This document shows positions 49,745-58,068 of a stretch of DNA of 64,000 nucleotides, piece by piece. The translations under genes were made by a program, and so were the position numbers. The DNA is from Phellopilus nigrolimitatus (lineage: Eukaryota > Basidiomycota > Agaricomycetes > Hymenochaetales > Hymenochaetaceae), in assembly GCA_021029095.1 (NCBI GenBank), contig JAJOHG010000047.1:182180-246179 (forward strand), read 5' to 3'. The notes under the pieces were generated by a model. It ran no database searches. It saw only the letters and a program-made list of their open reading frames with translations, and was not told the origin of the DNA. The first letter of the stretch is position 1. Each line of letters starts with the position of its first letter.

Positions 49745-50878
49745 ATGTCGGGGAACCCAGCTACTGGATCAAGTTCTGGACTAGTGGGCAGTATGCACGC
49801 CCTAGGTACCGATCCAACCAGCAATCAGCCCCAACCACGACCACGTTCGCCGTCACCCGAAAGAGACCCCTTCATTGAAGGGCTTCTCAACGCCAAAAAG
49901 AAAAAGACCCATGTAGCGAAACCTGACCCCTTTTCGGGAAAGGACTACAAGAAGTTCATACGGCAGGTCAAACTGTTCCTTTGGGCGAATAAAAAGGACT
50001 TCACCTCCGACGATGAAAAAATCGAGTTCACACTCTCATTCATGACGGAGGGACGTGCCAGTAAATGGGCGGAGAACTTTATCGATAAAGCCATTGCCGA
50101 CGGAACAGATGACTATCCCGATTTTGGCGCCTGGGACAGTTTCCTCGGACAGCTCAAGGATTCATTCCATGATGCCAACGAGGCACAGACGGCTCAGCGT
50201 AACCTATCGTCTCTGCGTCAGGGCTCGACATCGGCTGAGGAATACTTCCAGAACTTCGACATCCTCCGCCGAATAGCTGGGTACAGCAAGGACCACGACC
50301 AGTACCTCATCGAGCTTTTAGAACGACAGCTCAGCGAGTCGATCGTCACAAAGATTTATGGCTCGGAAACTCTGCCCACCACTTATGACGGGTGGAAGCG
50401 GAAGGCGATTCGCTTTGATAACCTTGAGCGTCGACTAAAAGAAGTACGCCGCCAACAGACGCCACAGAATCCCCCTGTCGCCAGAAAACCCGAACAGTCA
50501 ACGACCCCTCGTACCACGCCTAATACCGCTCCCACCTACAAACGCGATAGTACAGGGACCGTCTTCACGGGCACGGGGCAGCCGATGAATCTTGATGAAG
50601 CAAGGCAAAAGGGGGTTTGCTACAAATGCGGATTGCCAGGCCATATCGGCAAGTTTTGTCCAAATCACCAAAAGACGGAGGTGCGCGCTACAACTTCTGA
50701 CACGCCACCCAGTGGAGGCACGGGAACGAGCGTGTCCACTGGGGTAGAGGTGCGTGAATTGAAGAGTTCCGCGGACATAAAGCAATTTGTGTACGCGATG
50801 ACGCCAGAGCAGAAGAAGGCGTGGGCAGCGGAGTTTAATCTCCTTAAAGAGTCGGATTTTGCGGGACCCCAGAAGTGA
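49745..50878 (+). CDS. gag: Gag, element 1 (377 aa)
   Basis: Structural protein that forms the virus-like particle and binds element RNA. The ATG at 49745 opens 377 codons. The N-terminal 60 residues are Pro/Ser-rich. The middle (about residues 60-215) has the retrotransposon gag pattern, including a Trp-rich ANKKDFTS...ASKWAENF region and LRQGSTSAEEYFQNFDILRR. A basic Pro/Thr-rich linker leads to a single CCHC zinc knuckle, CYKCGLPGHIGKFC, near residues 293-306. Pol begins in the -1 frame at the gag end, so a frameshift or reinitiation would be needed. The reading frame is intact, unlike pol in the same element. Confidence 0.93.
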   Translation: MSGNPATGSSSGLVGSMHALGTDPTSNQPQPRPRSPSPERDPFIEGLLNAKKKKTHVAKPDPFSGKDYKKFIRQVKLFLWANKKDFTSDDEKIEFTLSFMTEGRASKWAENFIDKAIADGTDDYPDFGAWDSFLGQLKDSFHDANEAQTAQRNLSSLRQGSTSAEEYFQNFDILRRIAGYSKDHDQYLIELLERQLSESIVTKIYGSETLPTTYDGWKRKAIRFDNLERRLKEVRRQQTPQNPPVARKPEQSTTPRTTPNTAPTYKRDSTGTVFTGTGQPMNLDEARQKGVCYKCGLPGHIGKFCPNHQKTEVRATTSDTPPSGGTGTSVSTGVEVRELKSSADIKQFVYAMTPEQKKAWAAEFNLLKESDFAGPQK

Positions 50879-51157
50879 TTACGGCACTTCCTGGGGGAGG
50901 TTCGGTTTCGGTTTCGGACACGGTCACTGTAGATAGTTGTAAAAATAGTTTTCCTACTTCTCCAAAAAACGAAAAAAAGCACACAAAAAATAAAAAACAA
51001 CGAGAACGCAAAAACAGAAACTGTAGATAGTTCGCCGTCTGTTGATACAGCGGATGTTTTCCTTTCTTCTTCAAATAATAGTATTTATGAAACCAAACCC
51101 AAAACCGTAAAAAACAAGTCTCCAAAGGCACGAGCCATCCCCTTTACTGCACCATGG

Positions 51158-51949
51158 GTGGTAAGGCGCCTAAAGGATGACAAACTCGAAAATGCCCTAA
51201 CAACGTTGCGAGTGTGGATGCATGAGAAGAGGCAAGAGGAAGCGAATGAAGAGACTGTACGTCAGATCATTGCGCTAGAAGACGAGGAGGCGGTGAAAGC
51301 GGTTAGAGGGCTGAGGGGCCCTAAAAGGTTTATCAGGGGATCCCGCGGACAGCAGTTGAACGTCGCGGTTTCCCTGCAGGCAACGGACACTGGTTCATGG
51401 TTTAATGTCGAAGCCCTACTTGACAGTGGCTGCACCGGCTCATGTATTGATCGATCCTTCGTACAAAAGAATGGAATTCGGACCCAAAACACACCAATTC
51501 CAATCCCAGTCTATAATGCCGATGGCACCCTGAACAAGGGAGGATCGATCACAGAGACGGTGGAGATGCGAATGATAATCCGAGATCATGCGGAACGCAT
51601 CACCTTTGCAGTCACAGATTTGGGGAAGACAGAATTGTTCATAGGGCACGAGTGGCTAAAACTCCACAACCCGAGCATCGATTGGCAGAAATCAACAATC
51701 ACATTTGATAGATGCCCAGATGCATGTGGATATATAGCCGACCTCTTGGACATTGATGCCGACCCTGATGATGACCAGGAACCTGAACTAGTTATGGAGG
51801 AAGGAAGAAAGGCTCTTCGCATTCGACTGGGACCAATATGTCTCCTCACATGCTCAAAAAATGAGGCGATGGTCAGATTCGACCGAGACACTTGTGAACT
51901 CAACCCCAGATTATGTGACCGAGTTCAAAGATGTCTTCGATCAATCTGA
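51158..51949 (+). pseudogene. pol: Pol fragment with aspartic protease, element 1
   Basis: The protease segment of Pol matures the Gag-Pol precursor. The signature LLDSGCTGSCIDRSFV has Asp-Ser-Gly as the catalytic motif, with Cys where Thr or Ala is commoner, and FIGHEWLKLHNPSIDW follows as the C-terminal half. The frame is open upstream to an A-rich stretch near 50970-51010, where it must be entered from the frame that follows gag. It leaves the RT frame near 51870-51880, so at least one base has been gained or lost there. The listed start at 51158 is a GTG and only marks where this frame is well supported. In a working element this would be one continuous Pol. Confidence 0.85.
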
Positions 51950-53165
51950 TTTTGACCAGCTACCAGAACGACGCCCGTGGGATCACGCTATAGAACTCAC
52001 CCCGGGCTTCGCTCCAGTCGATTGCAAGGTTTACCCCCTAAATCAGGGTGAACAGAAGGCCTTAGATGAATTCCTTGAGGAGAACCTCCGTACAGGCCGG
52101 ATACGTCCATCAAAGTCACCGATGGCATCCCCATTCTTCTTCATTAAAAAGAAAGACGGAAAGCTTCGCCCTGTACAAGATTATCGCAAACTCAATGAGA
52201 TGACGGTGAAGAATCGATACCCGTTACCCTTGATACAGGAGCTAGTCGATAAACTGAAACAGGCACGACACTTCACAAAGCTTGATGTCCGTTGGGGGTT
52301 TAATAACATCCGGATTAAGGAAGGCGATGAGTGGAAGGCAGCGTTTAGGACGAATCGTGGTCTCTTTGAGCCGACAGTAATGTTCTTCGGATTAACAAAT
52401 TCACCGGCTACCTTTCAAGGGTTTATGAACGAAATCCTGAAAGATCTGATCGACGACGGACATGTCATAGTGTATCTTGATGATATCTTGATCTTCACAG
52501 ATGACCTTGATCATCATCGGAAACTGGTCCGTCGTGTCTTAGAGATACTCCGAGCGAACAAACTGTACCTCAAACCCGAGAAGTGTAGTTTTGAAAAGAC
52601 CACAATCGACTATCTAGGGCTCATTGTCGGTGAAGGGAAGCTGAGGATGGACCCAGCAAAAGTAGCTGCTGTACGAGATTGGCCGAAGCCCACAAAGAAA
52701 AAAGAACTTCAGTCGTTCTTAGGCTTCATCCTAGGGTTCAGCGACCACGCGAAACCACTCACATCATTGACGGGCAACACAGAATGGAAATGGGAAGCAG
52801 CACAGGATCTTGCCTTTGAACGTCTCAAAGAAAGTAGCTGCCAAGAACCAGTGCTCGCGCTCCCTGTTGATGATGGACAATTCCGCGTGGAAGCAGACTC
52901 TTCGGATTTTGCTAATGGTGCCATACTGTCACAGTACATTGATGGAAAATGGCGACCAATCGCTTACCTGTCACAATCACTCAGTGAAGCCGAACGAAAC
53001 TACGAGATCTATGACAAAGAGATGCTCGCGATTATGTCTTCACTTGATGATTGGCGACAATACCTTCTCGGGGCTAAAGAACCATTTGAATCTGGTCAGA
53101 TCACCAAAACCTCCAGTATTTCAGAAAGCCCCAGAAGCTTAACCGGCGACAAGCGCGATGGGTAA
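51861..53165 (+). pseudogene. pol: Pol fragment with reverse transcriptase and RNase H, element 1
   Basis: Copies element RNA into DNA and degrades the RNA strand. The RT motifs are in order: FFIKKKDGKLRPVQDYRKLN, LDVRWGFNNIRIKEGDEWKA, FFGLTNSPATFQ, and the active site VYLDDILIF near 52470-52495. RNase H begins EADSSDFANGAILSQ with YDKEMLAIM. Two defects are visible. The connection reads SFLGFILGFSDHAKPL, where element 2 has SFLGFANFYRRFVKDF, an in-frame loss of 7 residues including the YRRF motif. The frame then breaks near 53090 inside RNase H, where the IWSDHQNLQYF continuation is in another frame. Confidence 0.9.
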
Positions 53166-53171
53166 CAGAAT

Positions 53172-53416
53172 TAGCGGAATATGACTTCGTGCTGCACCAC
53201 AAGCCTGGCGCCTTGATGACAAAAGCTGACCTCCTCTCGAGACGAGCAGGACATAAGACGGGGGAGGATGATAACAGCGACGTCACTTTATTAAAACCCG
53301 AATTATTTTTGAAAGAAATCTCGTTCGAGTCACTAGACGAGGACTTCATTCAAAGAATAAAACGGTGCGCAATAATAAAGACAAGGCGTAGTAAAAGCAC
53401 TAGCGGCGGGAACTAA
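53172..53416 (+). pseudogene. pol: Pol fragment, end of RNase H and linker, element 1
   Basis: Short segment in a third frame carrying the RNase H tail: ELAEYDFVLHHKPGALMTKA, then DLLSRRAG. An acidic linker leads toward the integrase. The frame ends at 53416 and the integrase continues in another frame from about 53379, so another single-base change lies near 53370-53390. It corresponds to the HKPG...LSRR stretch of element 2 near 60220-60260. Confidence 0.8.
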
Positions 53417-54890
53417 ACTTTGGGAAGAGTACGGCGATGGTCTAATCACGTGGCAGGAAAGAATCTACGTCCCTAAAGATTCTAAACTGCGTGAGGACAT
53501 TATCAGGGCACATCATGACAGTGCGATAGCAGGACACCCAGGGCGTTACAAAACACATGAATTGATTACCCGCAATTACTGGTGGCCTGGTGTTCAGCGC
53601 GATGTCAGGTGCTATGTAGAAGGATGTGACACGTGCCAAAGGACGAAGCCACGACGAACGCGCCCCCATGCCCCACTCCAACCTAATGAAATCCCAAAAG
53701 AACCATGGGAAATTGTTACAGTGGATCTGATTGGCGAGGTTCCTGAGTCGAACGGTCACAATGCCATCTGTGTATTTGTAGATCGGTTCAGCAAACAGAT
53801 ACACGCTGTCCCAACTTCTATCACATTAACAGCAGAAGGCATGGCCAAACTCTATCGCGATAATGTCTTTCGGCTACATGGCATCCCTCGGAAATTCATT
53901 CATGACCGCGGCACTCAGTTCGAAGCGCGCTTTATGAAAGAATTATACCGGCTACTTGGGATTGAAGGGAATCCGTCGACGGCTTATCACCCCCAGACTG
54001 ATGGACAAACAGAACGTATAAATCAGGAGATCGAACAATATCTCCGGATCTTTATCAACTACCATCAGACAGACTGGGCGGAATGGCTCGCTATGGCAGA
54101 ATTCGCGTACAATGACAAAGAACAAAGTTCTACAGGCTCATCGCCATTCTTTGTCAATTATGGGAGGCACCCTTTCAAAGGGACTAACCCCAGACGCGAG
54201 CCCATGAACGAGTCGGCTGGACAATTTGTTGATCGGATGAAGCGGATTAGGGAGGAGACGGCATCGGCACTACAGAAAGCGGCAGAAACCATGAAGCGGT
54301 TTTACGATCGAACTAAGGGTGAATCTATTGAATACACCCCAGGAAGCAAAGTCCTACTGGAAGCATCGAATATCAAAACAGATCGCCCTATGAAAAAGTT
54401 CGACGACAAACGCTATGGCCCTTTCGAGGTAGAAAAGAAGATTGGGAAATCGGCGTACAAACTTAAGCTTCCAAGGACATGGAAGAAAATACATCCAGTC
54501 TTCAACGAAGTATTATTGTCACCCTACAAAGACCCGAGATACCCATCACAGCAACAGCCGCCGCCACCCCCCCCTGTTCTCAGTGACGAAGGGGAAGAGT
54601 ACGAGGTTGAAAAGATTGTAGATGCGAAGAAAGTCCGAGGGAAACTCAAATTCCTAGTTCATTGGAAAGGTTACCCGGTGTCTGAGCGTACGTGGCAAGC
54701 CACTGAAGACCTGGAAAACTCCCAAGAACTGATCGAAGAGTTCTACAAGGAAAACCCCGGTGCGCCAAGAGGTATTAGTGCACTTGACTTCGCTTCCATA
54801 CGCTTTACCACAATCATCGACGACAACATCCCCGTCTATATCCCACGTCACCTCCGGCAAAAACCACATCGCCTCACGTCTATCCCTTAG
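53379..54890 (+). pseudogene. pol: Pol fragment with integrase and chromodomain, element 1
   Basis: Inserts the cDNA and reads chromatin marks. The zinc-binding N-terminus has HHDSAIAGHPG and CDTCQRTKPRR. The catalytic core carries the DDE triad: Asp in VDLIGEVPE, Asp in HDRGTQFEA, Glu in DGQTERINQEIEQYL. A GPFEVEKKIG region and a proline run (PPPPPPV) precede a chromodomain of about 50 residues near the C terminus: EEYEVEKIVDAKKVRGKLKF, then HWKGYPVSERTWQ. It keeps the aromatic cage positions (Tyr, Trp, Tyr) expected for methyl-lysine binding. From 53562 this is one uninterrupted frame of 442 codons, so the integrase domain itself is intact although Pol as a whole is not. Confidence 0.92.
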
Positions 54891-54934
54891 AAAATCCATG
54901 TCGAACGAGGACGTTCGCCCTAAGGAGGGGGTAA

Positions 54935-55297
54935 TGTCATGAACGATCATTTTCATTTTCTTATTTCCTTACAAATCATGGCCACTTAGATAATACGGAC
55001 AATAGCGGACATTAGATAAGCCTATGTCATAAGGCTAGACCATGACATCATAGTGACATCATTGACGATGACATCATTAAGCCCCGCCCGCTCCACTAGA
55101 GTAGCCATATTAGGTAGTGTACTGCTTGGTCTGTGCGCACTAAGTTTGGGTATATAAGTAGACTAGATATCTGTACTTAGACCCCAGTTTCGACCTAGTC
55201 AATACTCCTGGCTAGTGTGCGTTGCAATACATCTCCCTTACCTCTCTGATTGTTGTGTGACGTGGCGTGAACAGTTGGTTCTAGTCAGTCGCTGACA
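54935..55297 (+). repeat. Element 1 3' LTR (363 bp)
   Basis: Starts TGTCATGAACG just after the polypurine tract and ends GCTGACA. It matches the 5' LTR apart from a few substitutions and a 12-base deletion that removes one TGACATCA repeat unit. The 11-nt AGTTTCGACCT recurs at 55186-55196. Confidence 0.92.
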
Positions 55298-55651
55298 CCT
55301 ACAGCCGTGTATCTGTACGTAGTTCTAGCGCTACCGAAGAGCTTAGCCGCGCCAAAATAAACGCAGTAAAGATTCAGCAGGGCAAAGCGGCAGCCGCCTG
55401 GGTCGTAGAGGAAACAAAGACCCTGGCAGACGGCTGGTGGGAATATGGGATGTAGCTACTGAAGATCAAAGAGACCTACGCGCAGCCCTGAGTGATAGAA
55501 CGGGTCGCAAGGAGATACCTCGCGGTCGGAGTCCGGGTCGTTGAACGCGGCGTGTACGGCGAGTGGACGGAATGTTGAAAAGAGTAGAGGGATGAGACGA
55601 TTTAAGATGTAAGAGGAAGATGTGTGAGGTGGTACAGAAGTTTCGACCTGA
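55298..55651 (-). repeat. Inverted copy of element 1 leader
   Basis: Reverse complement of 49072-49425, with a few transitions and no length change. It joins directly to the end of the 3' LTR at 55297/55298. The primer-site sequence AGGTCGAAACT lies here in inverted form. Confidence 0.9.
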
Positions 55652-56026
55652 TGTCAGCGACTGACTAGAACCAACTGTTCACGCCACGTCACACAACAAT
55701 CAGAGAGGTAAGAGAGATGTATTGCAACGCACACTAGCCAGGAGTATTGACTAGGTCGAAACTGGGGTCTAAGTACAGATATCTAGTCTACTTATATACC
55801 CAAACTTAGTGCGCACAGACCAAGCAGTACACTACCTAATATGGCTACTCTAGTGGAGCGGGCGGGGTTAATGATGTCATAGGTGATGTCATCGTCAGTG
55901 ATGTCACTATGATGTCATGGTCTAGCCCTATGACATAAGCTTATCTAATGTCCGCTATTGTCCGTATTATCTAAAGTGGCCGTGATTTGTAAGGAAATAA
56001 GAAAATGAAAATGATCGTTCATGACA
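55652..56026 (-). repeat. Inverted third LTR of element 1 (375 bp)
   Basis: Reverse complement of the 5' LTR, full length, keeping all four TGACATCA units. It is nearly identical to the 5' LTR (I count about three transitions) and closer to it than to the 3' LTR. It ends CATGACA at 56026, directly against a truncated LTR of element 2. Confidence 0.92.
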
Positions 56027-56251
56027 TCGCTCCACTAATGTAACTATATTAGGTAGTGTACTGCTTGGTCTGTGCGCATTAGGTTTTAGTATATAAAGAG
56101 GCAATAAACATCTGGGAGGCTCAATCGAGTTCTCTTAGAATCTCCACCACAAAGTGTGATCCCCTTCTAAGTCAGCTCAGCATTCACTTTCTTGTCGTCT
56201 TGTGCTTTGGAGTTTGCGCCTCAGCCTTTTGGTTTGTGGTGTGCTCTAACA
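56027..56251 (+). repeat. Element 2 5' LTR, 5'-truncated (225 bp)
   Basis: Aligns with the element 1 LTR from its CGCTCCACTA region through the TATA box (TATATAAAG, 56090-56098), then diverges. The end is placed at AACA (56251) because the primer-type 11-mer begins 2 nt later, as in element 1. The U3 start is missing. Confidence 0.8.
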
Positions 56252-56264
56252 GTAGAACTCGATT
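56123..56264 (+). promoter_or_regulatory. Predicted self-priming pair, element 2
   Basis: AATCGAGTTCT at 56123-56133, 33 nt after the TATA box start, is the exact reverse complement of AGAACTCGATT at 56254-56264, 2 nt after the LTR end. Geometry and length (11 nt) equal those of element 1 although the sequence is different, which argues for selection on pairing and not on sequence. Confidence 0.7.
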
Positions 56265-56886
56265 CTATCCTCATTGCGCATTCTCCAAACATCTCTCTCA
56301 TCTCTAAACTCGCCCTCATCTCTATTACTCTTGCCTTGTCGTCGCGACACGTTGCGGCGGCCTGTTTTCACCACTTCACAATTTCACCTCACACTCGACA
56401 CGTGCGTTCAGAGAGGTACAACCTTCGACCTCGAGGACATCACCTTCGCCCTGAACAGCACTTTCGACACACCCATCGACTTTCTCTCTTCTACCTTCAA
56501 CGCCACCACTATCAAGAACTCCCTCACCTTCGGTTCCCGCTACCTCGTCCTTACCGTCGTTGATCCCTTGATCAACGCTCGGCTTTTTGATAGGAAACCC
56601 CCCATACTCCCACATACGCGGAAATCAGAGTGTCTGGTTCCACTACCGACTCGCCGCGTATTCACTTTCAATTCCGTTCTTTATTAAACCATCCTTCGCA
56701 CTCTTGGTGAACTGTTGGTAGCGCAGGCTTAAGCTAAGCTACTGAGGACAATCCCTCCACGAGTAGTAAGGGACAGGCGAACACCACGTCGTAGCCCTCT
56801 CGTGCAACTGCTGAAGTGTGTGTTGCGGTGCCGTAGTCAGTAGAATTATCTACCGAAACATATTTCGTTGATAGTTAGTCACCGCG
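56265..56886 (+). other. Leader between primer site and gag, element 2
   Basis: About 620 bases with no convincing gene. ORFs at 56192-56563 and 56274-56687 cross the LTR and leader, are pyrimidine-driven and overlap each other. I treat them as chance frames. Confidence 0.6.
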
Positions 56887-58068
56887 ATGGATCAACCACC
56901 ACCTTTTGTCGCCATAGAGGGGCAGCAGGCGCAGCAGCAGCCACCACCCCCAACCACCCAGGACTTGCTGCACCTCATCGGCATGTTGACGCACCAGGTG
57001 CAGGCCTTGGGAGGAAGCGTTGCACATCTCACCCAAACTGTAACCAACCTGGCTGCAGCCCCTCATCCGCCACCCGTAATCATGCCAGCACCAGCGGCGG
57101 CGGCTCCCTCACCCAAGATGCCAAAGGTGGCTCCACCGTCGTACTTTGAAGGAAATCAGGAGGAATCTGAGGGGTGGTTGTTAGAAGTTCGGATCTACCA
57201 GGAGACACATGCGGCTGAATTCCCAGATGTGGGATCGCGTGTCAAATTTGCGTTGTCATACATGCGAGGAGAGATGGTGCAGGAGTGGAAAAGGATACAC
57301 GCGCAGAGCGTCTATTACACATACGAGGAGTTTGTGACGGACTTCAAGGAGCGATTTGGTGATCCCAACCCGGTTGCCACAGCCATCTCCAAGCTGGACA
57401 ACATGCATCAAGGGAAGGACACCATGGACGCATTCGTGGTAAAGTTTCAGGATGTCGCTTCGCGCACGGGTTACAATGACGCTGCTTTGATTGAAGTCTT
57501 CAAAAAGAAAATTAATGGTCAGCTACTTGCGCGTATGTACGCACTACCGACGATGCCAACCACTCTTTCACGTCACCACGGCATCAATGGATGGTACGAA
57601 TGGGCACAGCGACTCGACCGACAGTGGAGGGAGGGCGAAGCCTATCGTCGTGGTGCAACAGAGCAAAAGCGGGTAGCTCCAGCACAGCAGACAAATGCAG
57701 GGAAGGCGACGCAGACACAGAGTCAGACGAGGACGTATCAGCAACCACAGGTGCAGGTACAACCAAACTATGGAAGTTATGGACAGGGTAGGGCTCAGCC
57801 GGGTGCGTCTGGGACGTCGACTACGGGAGCGCCAAAAGACCCTAACGCTATGGATGTGGATCGGACGGGCCGGAGACCACCAGTGAAGTGTTTCAAGTGC
57901 GGCCGTCTTGGACATTATGCGAGGGACTGCAAGGTTGGCCTCGATGTCAGGGCGATGACGTACGACCAGATGCGCGATTATTTTGCTCAGGAGGCTGCTG
58001 CGCAGAAGGATAAGGAGGCTTTGGAGGCGAAAGCTAAGGAGCAGGGTTTTCAAAGCGAGTCCAAGTGA
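56887..58068 (+). CDS. gag: Gag, element 2 (393 aa)
   Basis: The ATG at 56887 opens 393 codons. The N-terminus is Gln/Pro-rich. A predicted short helical region (TQDLLHLIGMLTHQVQALGG) is followed by the gag core: PSYFEGNQEESEGWLLEVRI, then FALSYMRGEMVQEWKRI and EEFVTDFKERFGDPNP. A Gln-rich linker leads to a CCHC zinc knuckle CFKCGRLGHYARDC near residues 337-350, which binds RNA during packaging. The stop TGA (58066-58068) overlaps the start of the pol frame, one base back. The core organisation resembles element 1 gag but the sequences are clearly different, so the two are separate families in the same lineage. Confidence 0.93.
   Translation: MDQPPPFVAIEGQQAQQQPPPPTTQDLLHLIGMLTHQVQALGGSVAHLTQTVTNLAAAPHPPPVIMPAPAAAAPSPKMPKVAPPSYFEGNQEESEGWLLEVRIYQETHAAEFPDVGSRVKFALSYMRGEMVQEWKRIHAQSVYYTYEEFVTDFKERFGDPNPVATAISKLDNMHQGKDTMDAFVVKFQDVASRTGYNDAALIEVFKKKINGQLLARMYALPTMPTTLSRHHGINGWYEWAQRLDRQWREGEAYRRGATEQKRVAPAQQTNAGKATQTQSQTRTYQQPQVQVQPNYGSYGQGRAQPGASGTSTTGAPKDPNAMDVDRTGRRPPVKCFKCGRLGHYARDCKVGLDVRAMTYDQMRDYFAQEAAAQKDKEALEAKAKEQGFQSESK

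Larger units (their letters stand above)
48697..56026 (+). mobile_element. Ty3/Gypsy chromovirus (element 1) with inverted terminal copy
   Basis: The order is 5' LTR, leader, gag, pol (protease, RT, RNase H, integrase, chromodomain), polypurine tract AAGGAGGGGG (54922-54931) and 3' LTR. Protease before RT, and integrase after RNase H, is the Ty3/Gypsy order; a C-terminal chromodomain marks a chromovirus. After the 3' LTR the element continues with an inverted copy of its own first 729 bases (55298-56026). The outer edges are therefore inverted repeats. I find no clean 5-base target duplication at 48692-48696 versus 56027-56031. The gag is open but pol has several frame breaks, so the copy is not autonomous. 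Confidence 0.93.

Noticed and set aside
56192..56687. Plus-strand ORFs of 123 and 137 aa upstream of element 2 gag
   Set aside because: They run across the LTR end and primer site, overlap in different frames and show no motif.
56711..56731. TGGTAGCGCAGGC as an initiator-Met tRNA primer site for element 2
   Set aside because: It resembles a tRNA-type primer site, but it lies about 460 nt from the LTR end defined by the self-priming pair, and the match is short.
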